This document shows positions 53,101-60,785 of a stretch of DNA of 64,000 bases, piece by piece; within the stretch, counting starts at the first letter, position 1, and every line of letters begins with the position of its first letter. The stretch is from Bacillus stratosphericus. Its GTDB lineage: Bacteria; Bacillota; Bacilli; Bacillales; Bacillaceae. Below the pieces are notes generated by a model. The model saw only the letters and a list, made by a program, of their open reading frames with translations. It did no database searches and was not told the DNA's origin. Both the position numbers and the translations under genes were made by a program. The stretch spans positions 1 to 64,000 of the forward strand of contig NZ_JAIVLB010000001.1 in NCBI RefSeq assembly GCF_020524495.1. Reading direction: 5' to 3'.

Positions 53101-53703
53101 TTGATTGACAATGAAATAAAGATTTGGTACTCGATCTTTGATGGAGCGAATGAAACGAATGTTTTCTTCAGAATGAACATGGTTATAGTGAACGACATAA
53201 AAAAGAGCATCTGCTTGATGAAGAATAGACGCAGCAGACAAAAAGTGCGCATGATCCGTTGAATCAATTCCTGGCGTATCGATCAGTGCCACCTTTTCTT
53301 CAAGTCCTTTATAATCACCGCTCAATTCGACCATTTCAATCTGTTCTCCATCCTTACAAAAACGCTGCACCGCTTCTTTATCATAAGAACCACTCATTTT
53401 TGCAAAACGGCCATCAGAAGTGTGAAGCTGTACTTCGCTTACTCCTTTTCTCACAACGACCAAGTTTGCACTTGTTGGAATTGGGCTCGTTGGCAGAATT
53501 TGATCATGAAGCAGATGATTCACAAGTGATGACTTACCAGCAGAATAGTGGCCGGTAAATGCGATATACACTTCGTCTTCTGCTTCCTTTTTCATAATCG
53601 ATGCTAGTTTGGCTGCGCGCTCATGATCATTCCTTTTGAGCAGGCTTTGATATAAAGAACCAGTAGTTTGAACGAGCGAATCTCGAATAGACAAGTCTTT
53701 CAT
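50110..53703 (-). CDS. dynA: Bacterial dynamin DynA (YpbR), two-headed GTPase
   Basis: A 1197-residue fused dynamin-like protein. The first GTPase head has P-loop GHYSAGKSSLVNHLL near residue 50, DTPGID and NQVDRH. The second head, starting about residue 600, has GAFSSGKSSFANALVG, DTPGASSMNK and NAADL. Each is followed by long coiled-coil stalk regions, with membrane-binding paddle segments. In B. subtilis DynA tethers and fuses membranes and helps protect against phage and pore-forming agents. Length close to the 1193 residues known. The start follows AAAGGGG. Confidence 0.95.
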   Translation of the reverse strand: MKDLSIRDSLVQTTGSLYQSLLKRNDHERAAKLASIMKKEAEDEVYIAFTGHYSAGKSSLVNHLLHDQILPTSPIPTSANLVVVRKGVSEVQLHTSDGRFAKMSGSYDKEAVQRFCKDGEQIEMVELSGDYKGLEEKVALIDTPGIDSTDHAHFLSAASILHQADALFYVVHYNHVHSEENIRFIRSIKDRVPNLYFIVNQVDRHNEHETLFEEYKKQVVEMLLKEGIEEDHLYFTSVTDEAHPRNEMIRLVEKLQELQTLPKASLRAYTEQKIEHVLKEHIESLKEELEQEAIDTQLQEKRNEIKELEAKSRYIENGAKQLEDEVSSEVENILKNANLTPFKMRELASDYIESKAPGFKVGLFFAKNKTEQEKEKRANAFLADVKARMKAEVDWHIAELFKKEVQHHQLGEEVLNQAMAFETLVQESLLEKVIHPGATFSNEYVLQYAKDAGEALKRQAKQKAMQLIELLTKALKDQLVNEKEKQQAKWAQAKQELLALEQCNEKNEQIRQDIKHLWDIWQNGTDELILDDWFYAKKQWMQHEQLMQHSTLCDAEESRQENQQTDRDQIRQSHYLTTAQSIERFQQLSQMLLPLDALQSQRESFKKRTERLQAKEFTLALFGAFSSGKSSFANALVGRKILPSSPTPTTATINKLTRPTEDHPHKSVKVLFKTDQDILEELNQILGFSLAEEKGDTFRVKLERVLKKRQLEQDHRTIVEHFLQAHARFHDYIDKQTPLHVTLQELKPYVAEETVSCVVKEVTVYLSNPLTDKGLTIVDTPGASSMNKRHTEIAFQYMKDADALLYLTYYQHSFSKADRSFLRKLGLVKDSFSMDKMFFIINAADLASDQAELETVFDYVRNELTKEGIRNPNVHHVSSKEEIEGKGPTPFNQYEQLRKQLDYFIDEELTKEAIELLNYEANTLCGTVEKLYANLHQSEDEKQLEKENIERSYQAILEKMRDIKRSKLVTESVKKDLQEQLYHIVQRLSLFANDLLKPAFYPGISQGNFGNELKKALEQALKVYEFEFVQELKALDIRMESFINQYFHEEWEKGMQAACAEDSYFSLRLSPPDEKNAELKQIEVEAEFAAFEPLLKKQKTAKAFFEQNGKASFIEAVRDILLHLTTRWADKEKGELLIRYEKMVETFTERYETDALRQLNEQKQTFVTSLTTDAKEQARIEQVYEQTNEWKNQLKTI

Positions 53704-53796
53704 GACGATAAACCCCTTTGTTTTTAGAAAAGTCAGTTATGTATGTGATACCATTTTACACAAAATAAAGAGATTTTTCTTCTGATCTGAGGAAAT

Positions 53797-53854
53797 AAAA
53801 AAATCTGCTGCCCGATCAGTCGCAATTGACTGCAATCAGGAAGCAGATTTTTTT
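53797..53854 (-). terminator. Large hairpin terminator upstream of dynA
   Basis: AAATCTGCT (53801-53809) and AGCAGATTT (53842-53850) bracket a further internal stem; T tracts flank both sides. It ends the 30-residue membrane peptide gene, whose stop codon lies inside it. Confidence 0.65.
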
Positions 53855-53928
53855 GAAACACCTTTTAATACAAAGACAATTAATAGGCTATATACACAGA
53901 CTGTACCGAGTAAGAAGATCATTGTCAT
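53836..53928 (-). CDS. 30-residue single-span membrane peptide
   Basis: ATG at 53928 follows AGGGTGGACGGTGACC. The product begins MTMIFLLGTVCVYSLLIVFV (one transmembrane helix) and ends LKGVSKKSAS, a basic cytosolic tail. It lies alone between ypbQ and dynA on their strand, with a terminator behind. No family recognised. Confidence 0.6.
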   Translation of the reverse strand: MTMIFLLGTVCVYSLLIVFVLKGVSKKSAS

Positions 53929-54008
53929 GTGGTCACCGTCCACCCTTCATTATTGAGAAAGTTTGTCAATTAATAAAAGTGTATCACAATTGATAATGAT
54001 TTTCAATA

Positions 54009-54518
54009 TTAATTTAGTAAATACTCATTCAGCGCTTTTTCTTCCGTCTGTATTCTGACCACCATCATCCAACCATTTAAACACGTAAACAAAATGGCGG
54101 TAAGATACGCTTGAAACAATAACGGAATAAAGAAAAGCTCAATCGCGACCACCACATAGTTGGGATGCTTTAACCAGCGATAAGGCCCCTTTTTTATAAT
54201 CATCGCATGTGGAACCACTAAGATTTTTGTGTTCCAGTACGTGCCAAGGGAGCATAATGCCCAATATCGAACCACCTGTGTAACCAGCAGTAAAACGAGC
54301 AGCAAAAGGAAAAAGCGGGATTGCTCACGCTGAAACAGCCATGTCTCTCCAATGAGTGAGAGAAAAAAAGCAGCATGCATGGCGACCATATAAGGGTAAT
54401 GGCTAGCACCAAATTCAATTGCGCCTATTGCTTTCACTTTCTTCTCATTTCTTTTGGCAACAAGCATTTCAATCAGACGCTGACAAATGAAAAAGCCAAT
54501 AATCAGCCAAAAGATCAT
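54009..54518 (-). CDS. ypbQ: Isoprenylcysteine carboxyl methyltransferase-like BpsB (YpbQ)
   Basis: A 169-residue ICMT-family membrane methyltransferase with four or five hydrophobic segments and the SAM/lipid motif YRWLKHPNYVVVAIELF near the C-terminus. In B. subtilis it O-methylates alkylpyrones made by BcsA/BpsA. Start at 54518 after GGAGGAGGTC; overlaps bcsA by 4 bp (ATGA), giving translational coupling. Confidence 0.9.
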   Translation of the reverse strand: MIFWLIIGFFICQRLIEMLVAKRNEKKVKAIGAIEFGASHYPYMVAMHAAFFLSLIGETWLFQREQSRFFLLLLVLLLVTQVVRYWALCSLGTYWNTKILVVPHAMIIKKGPYRWLKHPNYVVVAIELFFIPLLFQAYLTAILFTCLNGWMMVVRIQTEEKALNEYLLN

Positions 54519-55615
54519 GACGAGACCTCCTCCCATTTCATCAGCAATAACTCTGAGGAAAAGCCTGGACCAAGCGCTCCGCAAAGCCCCACCTCTCCCG
54601 CATCAGCTGACAGATGTTCAAGAAAATGCTTAATAACATACAAAACTGTGGCAGAGGACATATTCCCGTGGTGTTTCAGTACTTCTTTTGAAGAAAAAAG
54701 CTGATGCTCCTGTAGAGATAGGCTTTCAAGATAAGCATCAATCACTTTTTTTCCGCCAGGGTGGGCAAGAAAAACGGATAGATCATCTGTTGAAAACCCC
54801 TGCTGATTTAAAAATTGATCCACCTGCTCTTTTAACCAGCCTGAAATAATGGATGGAATGTCACGTGAGAAAATGACCTGAAAACCATCACTTGTAAATT
54901 CCCAGCCCATCACATCCTCAGAATCTTTCATGGTAACTGACTGTGTACCGAGCACTTTAGGCACTGTTTTTAACCGGGTATAATCAAATGTAGCCTCTTC
55001 TCCAGCTAACAGTACTGCCGCAGTCCCGTCTCCGAATAAAGAGGTACCGATTAAATTGCTTTTTGATTGATCTTGCGGCTGAAAGGTTAAACTGCAAAGC
55101 TCACATGCCACGACTAGAACCTTCGCTTCTGGGTACGCCCTTATGTATTCATAAGCCCGGGACAATCCTGCCGCTCCGCCGCCGCATCCTAACCCCCAAA
55201 TCGGTACTCGTTTTGTATAAGGCGAAAAAGGGAGAACGTTCATCAGCTTTGCATCAAGACTTGGTGTCGATAATCCGGTGCTCGAGATGAAAAACAAGGC
55301 ATCGATCTCTTCGTACGGAATAGACTTTCTCAGGAAATTCGTATCATGTAAACAGTGAAAGACGGCTTCTTTTGCATGGGCCAATGCCTTATCTAAATAG
55401 ATGTTATTTTTCTCTTCAAAGGAGTGGTGTTCTTGATACCATTCAATTGGCTGTACAAACTGTCTGCTCTGAATTTCTCCATTATTAAAAGCCCTTAGCA
55501 GCCGGTCAATATCTTTAAACGATCGTTTAAATTGTGACTTTGCAAATTCAGCAGCTGTTTGCTGATTGACATGATGATTTGGAAGACTGGTTCCAACTGA
55601 AAGAATATAGGCCAA
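54515..55615 (-). CDS. bcsA: Type III polyketide synthase BcsA/BpsA (chalcone-synthase family)
   Basis: A 366-residue homodimeric polyketide synthase making triketide and tetraketide alkylpyrones from long-chain acyl-CoA and malonyl-CoA. Catalytic triad: Cys144 in PIWGLGCGGGAAG, His285 in VFLAHPGGKKV, Asn318 in KHHGNMSSAT. The C-terminal GLCGALGPGFSSELLL is typical. Coupled to the methyltransferase ypbQ. Length nearly identical to the B. subtilis enzyme. Confidence 0.94.
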   Translation of the reverse strand: MAYILSVGTSLPNHHVNQQTAAEFAKSQFKRSFKDIDRLLRAFNNGEIQSRQFVQPIEWYQEHHSFEEKNNIYLDKALAHAKEAVFHCLHDTNFLRKSIPYEEIDALFFISSTGLSTPSLDAKLMNVLPFSPYTKRVPIWGLGCGGGAAGLSRAYEYIRAYPEAKVLVVACELCSLTFQPQDQSKSNLIGTSLFGDGTAAVLLAGEEATFDYTRLKTVPKVLGTQSVTMKDSEDVMGWEFTSDGFQVIFSRDIPSIISGWLKEQVDQFLNQQGFSTDDLSVFLAHPGGKKVIDAYLESLSLQEHQLFSSKEVLKHHGNMSSATVLYVIKHFLEHLSADAGEVGLCGALGPGFSSELLLMKWEEVSS

Positions 55616-55784
55616 TCGGATTCACCTCTGTTTTTGGTTAATATCCCCTATTAAAAAAAGGATATACATGCCAGTTCGTCACAATTCAGCCAAAATATTT
55701 TCCTTCATCTAACTTTTTGTCTTGACGACAATTGATAAATATTGGATAATATAGATGAAAACATGATGTAGTTTTCCTCCTTTA

Positions 55785-55820
55785 CAGGTTCGTTCCAAGC
55801 CAAGCGAACCTGCTTTTTTA
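55785..55820. terminator. Terminator-like hairpin between bcsA and the pbuX remnant
   Basis: CAGGTTCG / CGAACCTG perfect stem with 12-nt loop and CTTTTTT behind on the plus strand. A second small stem AACCTCT/AAGAGGT lies at about 55829-55847. Confidence 0.6.
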
Positions 55821-55849
55821 TGAAAAAACAAACCTCTTATCAAGAGGTA

Positions 55850-56125
55850 TTTACATGACAGACTGTTTAGGTTCTTCCACTCATGCTTTGCTTCCTTTTT
55901 AAATGGAAGCATGTGATAAATGATAAGAAGGAAGATGGCGGTAAAACACCCAGCCACAATTCCGTTACTCGTCAATAATTTAATGGATTCCGGCAGATTC
56001 TCAAACATTGGCGGGACGACTGTTATCCCTAAACCGATGCCAACGGAGCAAGCGATGAGGAAGTATTCCTACTTTGCAAAATCAACGCACTGTCACCATA
56101 CGGACTTCCACGTTAAGAGAGGAAG
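55850..56125 (-). pseudogene. pbuX: 3' remnant of xanthine permease pbuX
   Basis: On the minus strand, EYFLIACSVGIGLGITVVPP and MFENLPESIKLLTSNGIVAG are near-canonical C-terminal sequence of a nucleobase:cation symporter-2 xanthine permease. A TAG replaces the codon before EYF and the sequence upstream (56100-56125) degenerates (VDFAK is recognisable). The remaining 350 or so residues, xpt and the purine riboswitch are absent. B. subtilis has xpt-pbuX right after bcsA. Confidence 0.72.
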
Positions 56126-56343
56126 CTAGAACTGCTTCACATTTTGGTTGTAAAACATTTGTGTAAAATTGTCTTCGTGTTTTGACCAGTTGGCTGCAGT
56201 GTACAGTTTATTTTCATTTTAATTTTGACAAATCTGCGATTTCCATAATTTTTCTATTCCTTCACAGTATAAAAAAGAGGGAATTCTTGAGAAATGCAGT
56301 AATTTATATAATGTAAGATATTAACTTTTTAGGGGGATCATTA

Positions 56344-56763
56344 ATGAAAAAGAAAATTGTTGTTGGTACTATCGCTTTAGGTCTCATTCCTTTTGCTGGG
56401 ACAACCGATGTTTCCGCAAAGTCTTTGCCAAATCATGAAAAAAACTTTAAAACTATGGCATGGGCATGTAATGCTCCATATTTAGTTTGTCAATCTTTTT
56501 CTGATGGTACTGGAAAAATTTCTTTCGATTATCAAGGAAGCTCAGGGAAAATAAGAGTTTTTGTAGCAAATAATGGAAGCAAACCTTTCAAATTCACACT
56601 TTATTATCCTAACGGAAATATACTTCATTCCACTAAAACACTAGATGCAGGGAAAACTTTTATTCAAGAATTTAATATTGATCAAACAGGGAATTACAGT
56701 CTAAAATATGACAGTGGAACAGGTAATAGCGTTGATGGATTCTTTAGAGCCGTAGAGATTTAA
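56344..56763 (+). CDS. Secreted protein of unknown function, 139 residues
   Basis: A signal peptide (KKKIVVGTIALGLIPFAGTTDVSA) is followed by a mature part of about 114 residues, with two Cys close together (ACNAPYLVC) that could form a disulfide. It has beta-sandwich-like strands (KIRVFVANNGSKPFKFTLYYPNG; IQEFNIDQTGNYSLKYDSGTG). It could be an extracellular bactericidal, adhesion or matrix protein. AGGGGGATCATTA precedes the ATG. AT-rich compared with its neighbours and surrounded by decayed DNA, so horizontal acquisition is possible. Confidence 0.75.
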   Translation: MKKKIVVGTIALGLIPFAGTTDVSAKSLPNHEKNFKTMAWACNAPYLVCQSFSDGTGKISFDYQGSSGKIRVFVANNGSKPFKFTLYYPNGNILHSTKTLDAGKTFIQEFNIDQTGNYSLKYDSGTGNSVDGFFRAVEI

Positions 56764-56770
56764 GTCTATT

Positions 56771-56797
56771 AAGAAAGTCGGGTTTTCCGACTTTCTT
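56771..56797 (+). terminator. Terminator of the secreted-protein gene
   Basis: GAAAGTCGG-GTTTT-CCGACTTTC followed by TTTTC. Confidence 0.8.
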
Positions 56798-56819
56798 TTC
56801 TTATCCCTTTGTTTAAAGT

Positions 56820-57540
56820 ACTCTCATCCATATGTTATTTAAACTTATTACAGCGAAAGTATCTTACTCTTATGAAAATATTTTGTACCACTTAGATTAA
56901 ACGACACAGCTAAGGTAACTTTCCTGACAGTATCTTTAGTTATCGCAAAATAAAGCGTTTTGATTTCCCAAATGGTCGTGAGTCGTGCCTTATTGTCAAA
57001 TGGTATCAATGGGCTCGTCCTCCTCATACTCCATAATATCTATACTCTGATACTTTGTTTTTTCTTGATCTTTTTCATCCACTCATTCAAAGTAGCATAA
57101 AACTCTAATAAAGCAATATTTTCTTCAAAATATACCATTCCATTTATTTTAATTTAAACTCTCCCTCTACTCTCATCACTGCCGAAGGGTCTTTTTTCAT
57201 TTTCTTTGGGATATCTTCTTCTTCAGATGTGAACTTATAAACAAATTCTACTTGATTGGATACGCCGTCCATATCTTACCATCCCAACCGATTACTATCT
57301 TTGTCTCTCTTTTGTTCCGATTTTCTTTTTTAATTTGCTGTAATGACAAAGGATAATTTTTTATTATTGTTTAAGGTAAAGGAAATATTCTTAGATTGTA
57401 AAGCTTCGGGTGCTATTGGATTTGAATGCGCCTTTACTTTCCTCAGTCTGCCCCCCAAAACAATTGAGCTGTCATCATCATATGCCACTTGGTCTGATGT
57501 TGGAACAGCACTCTAGGACTCGTATTGTTTAATTTTTATC
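56820..57540 (-). pseudogene. Stretch with decayed coding fragments
   Basis: No ORF is intact across about 720 bp, but the minus strand shows fragments in shifting frames. These include TSDQVAYDDDSSIVLGGRLR and NISFTLNNNKKLSFVITAN near 57350-57510. KFTSEEEDIPKKMKKDPSAV and GMVYFEENIALLEFYATLNE follow at about 57060-57240, with DIMEYEEDEPI and ARLTTIWEIKTLYFAI at 56930-57050. The middle part (acidic, EFYATLNEWM) resembles DUF7878-type immunity-like proteins. At least two genes appear to have decayed. The identity is tentative. Confidence 0.45.
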
Positions 57541-57990
57541 TTAACGCCCGACTTGAATGGTTACTTCCAAGGAAATGTCCACATTTCCCTGAACAGCTCT
57601 TGAAATCATACATGAGCTTTCGGCTTTATATGCAAGCTTACGAGCCAGCTCAATATCATGTGTGGAAGCGGATTCTTTGAGGATCACGACAGTCCGATGG
57701 ATAATTTTCTCATATGTAAACACACCATTTGTCACATCTACGACTCCTTCAGAGCTCATCGATAGATCCTCTTTCTTTAATTGACTCCGCTCCATCAATG
57801 CTGCAAGAGTAATAATGTAACACGTGGCCGCTGCACCTAAGAGCATCTCATCTGGATTTGTTCCGATGCCTGGACCTTCCATTTCCTTTGGAATTGAAAT
57901 CTTCGTTTTTAATTGTTCACAAGCGATTGTACCAACATCGTTACGCAGACCAGGCCAATTTGCCTGGAGATGAAAATGATGACACGCCAT
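57541..57990 (-). CDS. ymaD: OsmC-family peroxiredoxin-like protein (YmaD)
   Basis: A 149-residue OsmC/Ohr-family protein. The family cysteines are in ATCYIITLAALMER and SSCMISRAVQGN. Such proteins reduce organic hydroperoxides or handle sulfur species. Start at 57990 follows AAAGGAGAGACAG. Next to ymaC, as in B. subtilis where ymaC, ymaD and aprX are neighbours. Confidence 0.85.
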   Translation of the reverse strand: MACHHFHLQANWPGLRNDVGTIACEQLKTKISIPKEMEGPGIGTNPDEMLLGAAATCYIITLAALMERSQLKKEDLSMSSEGVVDVTNGVFTYEKIIHRTVVILKESASTHDIELARKLAYKAESSCMISRAVQGNVDISLEVTIQVGR

Positions 57991-58071
57991 ATCTGTCTCT
58001 CCTTTTGTTATCACTTTTTATAGTGTAACAAGAATTCCCCCTGATTGTCTTAAGATGTGCACAATCAATCC

Positions 58072-58806
58072 TTAAGTAAATTCTTCATCCAGTACCGTCC
58101 GGATCGCCCTCACATAACGGTAGAACGTCTCATTTTTTGTACTTGACCGCCGCCGATAATCGAAACTGTCAAATAATGCTTCGCGTTGACTCCTACTAAT
58201 CTCAAGCTGCACACTTTGCCCTGTTTTTGTAAGATTATTAATATTATGATTGCTCGTTCCGCTTAGGGTTGCATGTGCAACAGCAAGTTTAGCCGAAAAT
58301 CCGTTCCGCTCTAATGAGTTCACGATTTTCTCAGCACGGTCGTAATCTGTTCCGCCAACAAGTGTATGGTCAATTCCTTCTTCACCTTTGTATCCATGTA
58401 CTGCTAATACGTAATCATGTGCTTTTGCCTGTGCGACTCCGATTGGTTCATCAAAGTTTGCACTTGTAATATGAAGTTCTGATGCATTCTCTCTAAAACC
58501 TTCAAATAAATACGTTGAAAAATCGTTATCAAAAAAATGGACGATCTCACTAACGCCACCTTCAATTCTCCCGCCATGAGGTGACATCACAAGAAGGCTG
58601 CTGCCGGGCATAGGGTTGGCTGTAATTTGATAACTGGTTGTTGATTCGTTCTCTTCCAGTTCTTTAAAATTGCGATACAAATCATTTGAACCGCTTTCGT
58701 CTTCCTCACGTGATGACACTGGCTCATCATGTTCCTGTGCTTGCATGGTATAATAAACGCCCCATCCGATTGCAAGCAGGAGAAAAAAAGCAAAAAACTT
58801 CTTCAT
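58072..58806 (-). CDS. ymaC: Poly-gamma-glutamate hydrolase-family protein (YmaC/YjqB type)
   Basis: A 244-residue protein of the zinc-dependent phage PGA-hydrolase fold (DUF867). After a signal or anchor (FFAFFLLLAIGWGVYYTMQA) and an acidic Ser-rich linker, the domain shows SPHGGRIEGGVSEIV (metal His and Glu), LHITSANFDEP, LAVHGYKGEEGIDHTLVGGTD, and GQSVQLEISRSQREALF. It probably degrades poly-gamma-glutamate outside the cell. ymaD lies downstream. Confidence 0.87.
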   Translation of the reverse strand: MKKFFAFFLLLAIGWGVYYTMQAQEHDEPVSSREEDESGSNDLYRNFKELEENESTTSYQITANPMPGSSLLVMSPHGGRIEGGVSEIVHFFDNDFSTYLFEGFRENASELHITSANFDEPIGVAQAKAHDYVLAVHGYKGEEGIDHTLVGGTDYDRAEKIVNSLERNGFSAKLAVAHATLSGTSNHNINNLTKTGQSVQLEISRSQREALFDSFDYRRRSSTKNETFYRYVRAIRTVLDEEFT

Positions 58807-59371
58807 TTCCGTTCTCCTTCAACAGATTTCTAAGCCGTTTCTATGATTAATATTGAATCATCAATTATTTACATTTTTTCCACATTAAAATTTGATCATG
58901 ACACTCTAGATCATAAGATTCCTCAAAAATAAGATAATTGCATTTATATACACAGAAACTCCACTGCTATTTGAAAACAGAGTTAGAATAGTATGACAAC
59001 CAAATGAAATTATGTTGAAAATGCCCTATTCCTATCAAAGTCTTTTTCTTTAATTCAGCTTTTATATATGTGGATTTGATTTTTTCCGTCTGTGACGAAT
59101 CAGATTTGTATGAGCAATGACCCTGTCCATAACCCCCTTTTTTTCTGCAAATCCATTGTTTCACTGGTTCTATAAGAAGAACTCTCCCACCTATCATCGG
59201 CAGATTCTACATAACTTCCACCTTTTTCTATAAAATGTAAACCTTCTCTTTTCAAAAAATAAGCAAGCCGCCAATATAAAGAAAAGGAGGGACAAGAATC
59301 CGAACAAAGCAGCTGTCATTCTCATAACGTAAGAGTGAACGAGAATGGATAGCTAGAATGGAGGACAACAC
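58807..59371. other. Intergenic region between ymaC and aprX
   Basis: About 565 bp, AT-rich and divergently flanked. Only the aprX ribosome site (GGAGGACAACAC) and unremarkable sequence were seen; a minus-strand frame of about 76 codons (58967-59197) lacks coding character. Nothing recognised. Confidence 0.5.
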
Positions 59372-60697
59372 ATGTTTGGATTTTCCATGGTGCAAATGGT
59401 TAGAACGCATGCTAGTAAACTAGATCAACCTTTAAGAGAGACCGTTCTTCACCTATATAAACCTTTTAAATGGACGCCTTGTTTTCTTCATCGTTTTTTT
59501 GAAGGAAAATTAAAGAAGAGAAAGAAGCTTCGCGTAATCATCGAATTTAAGGAAGATGCCGTCGAAGCGGGAATTCAAAGCACAAAACAACTCATAAAAA
59601 AAATCCGAAAAACAAACATTAAACAGCATTTCTCACGCATTGACTGCTGTGCAGCTGATCTTACGCCTGCTGCTTTAGAGGAACTGTTAGCGAACGGTGA
59701 ACATATTCGCAAAATTTATTTAGACCGACAAGTTCATGCACTACTTGATGTGGCATCACAAGCAAGTCATACTGATCAAGTCATCCGAAATGGCACGACA
59801 TTAACCGGTAAAGGCATTACGGTAGCTGTCATTGACACGGGAATTTATCCACATGAAGATATAGATGGGAGAATTCGCGATTTTGTGGATTTAGTGAAAC
59901 AAAGAAAGAAACCTTATGACGATAATGGGCACGGTACTCACTGTGCTGGAGATGTGGCTGGAGACGGAGCAGCCTCAGACGGCTTATACAAAGGATCTGC
60001 TCCAAAAGCAAATGTTATTGGCGTGAAAGTGCTAAATAAACAAGGAGCTGGATCACTTTCTACTATTATAGAAGGTGTTGAGTGGTGCATACAGTTCAAC
60101 GAGGACCACCCTGATGATCCAATTCACATAATGAGTATGTCACTAGGCGGAGATGCCCAGCGTTATGATGACGAGCAAGATGATCCAATGGTGAGAGCTG
60201 TCAATGCGGCTTGGGATCAAGGCATTGTTGTCTGCGTTGCTGCCGGTAACTCTGGTCCTAACAGTCAAACGATTTCAAGCCCTGCCGTCAGTCAAAAAGT
60301 CATTACGGTCGGAGCCTATGATGATCGAAACACACCAGAATCAAGTGATGATGTCGTGGCACCATTTTCGGGCAGGGGGCCGACTGTCTATGGAGAAGCA
60401 AAGCCTGATATTCTCGCACCAGGAGTGAATATCGTCTCCCTCAGATCACCAAGATCATTTCTGGATAAACTAGATAAGTCAAGCAGAGTCGATGATGATT
60501 ATACAACGTTATCTGGCACATCTATGGCAACACCGATTTGCGCTGGTATTTGCGCTCTCTTATTAGAGCATTCACCAGATTTAACGCCTGATGATGTCAA
60601 AACCCTATTAACAGAAAATACAAGAAAGTTGTCTGGAGATGATCCGATGATTTACGGAGCAGGTGCGATTGACGCAGAAAAAGCGATCAAAGAATAA
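59372..60697 (+). CDS. aprX: Subtilisin-like serine protease AprX
   Basis: A 441-residue S8 subtilase, close to the 442 of B. subtilis AprX. Catalytic triad Asp155 (VAVIDTGIYPHED), His187 (DNGHGTHCAGD), Ser384 (TLSGTSMATP); oxyanion Asn in VAAGNSGPNS. There is no signal peptide, but a propeptide-like N-terminus of about 120 residues with the RVIIEFKEDAVEAGIQS inhibitor-like strand. It is cytosolic or released on lysis late in growth. The start follows GGAGGACAACAC. Confidence 0.94.
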   Translation: MFGFSMVQMVRTHASKLDQPLRETVLHLYKPFKWTPCFLHRFFEGKLKKRKKLRVIIEFKEDAVEAGIQSTKQLIKKIRKTNIKQHFSRIDCCAADLTPAALEELLANGEHIRKIYLDRQVHALLDVASQASHTDQVIRNGTTLTGKGITVAVIDTGIYPHEDIDGRIRDFVDLVKQRKKPYDDNGHGTHCAGDVAGDGAASDGLYKGSAPKANVIGVKVLNKQGAGSLSTIIEGVEWCIQFNEDHPDDPIHIMSMSLGGDAQRYDDEQDDPMVRAVNAAWDQGIVVCVAAGNSGPNSQTISSPAVSQKVITVGAYDDRNTPESSDDVVAPFSGRGPTVYGEAKPDILAPGVNIVSLRSPRSFLDKLDKSSRVDDDYTTLSGTSMATPICAGICALLLEHSPDLTPDDVKTLLTENTRKLSGDDPMIYGAGAIDAEKAIKE

Positions 60698-60705
60698 ATA
60701 AAAAA

Positions 60706-60732
60706 ACCCTTTACGTTTTTTCGTAAAGGGTG
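60706..60732 (+). terminator. Terminator of aprX
   Basis: ACCCTTTACG-TTTTTT-CGTAAAGGGT hairpin behind the stop codon. Confidence 0.7.
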
Positions 60733-60785
60733 TTGTGTTACGTTTTTAAGTGTGCAGTCTTTCTTCTACTTGAGCAGCTGACATG

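Noticed and set aside
58967-59197. Minus-strand open frame of 76 codons between ymaC and aprX
   Set aside because: No ribosome site, low-complexity basic composition, no recognisable motif; treated as chance.
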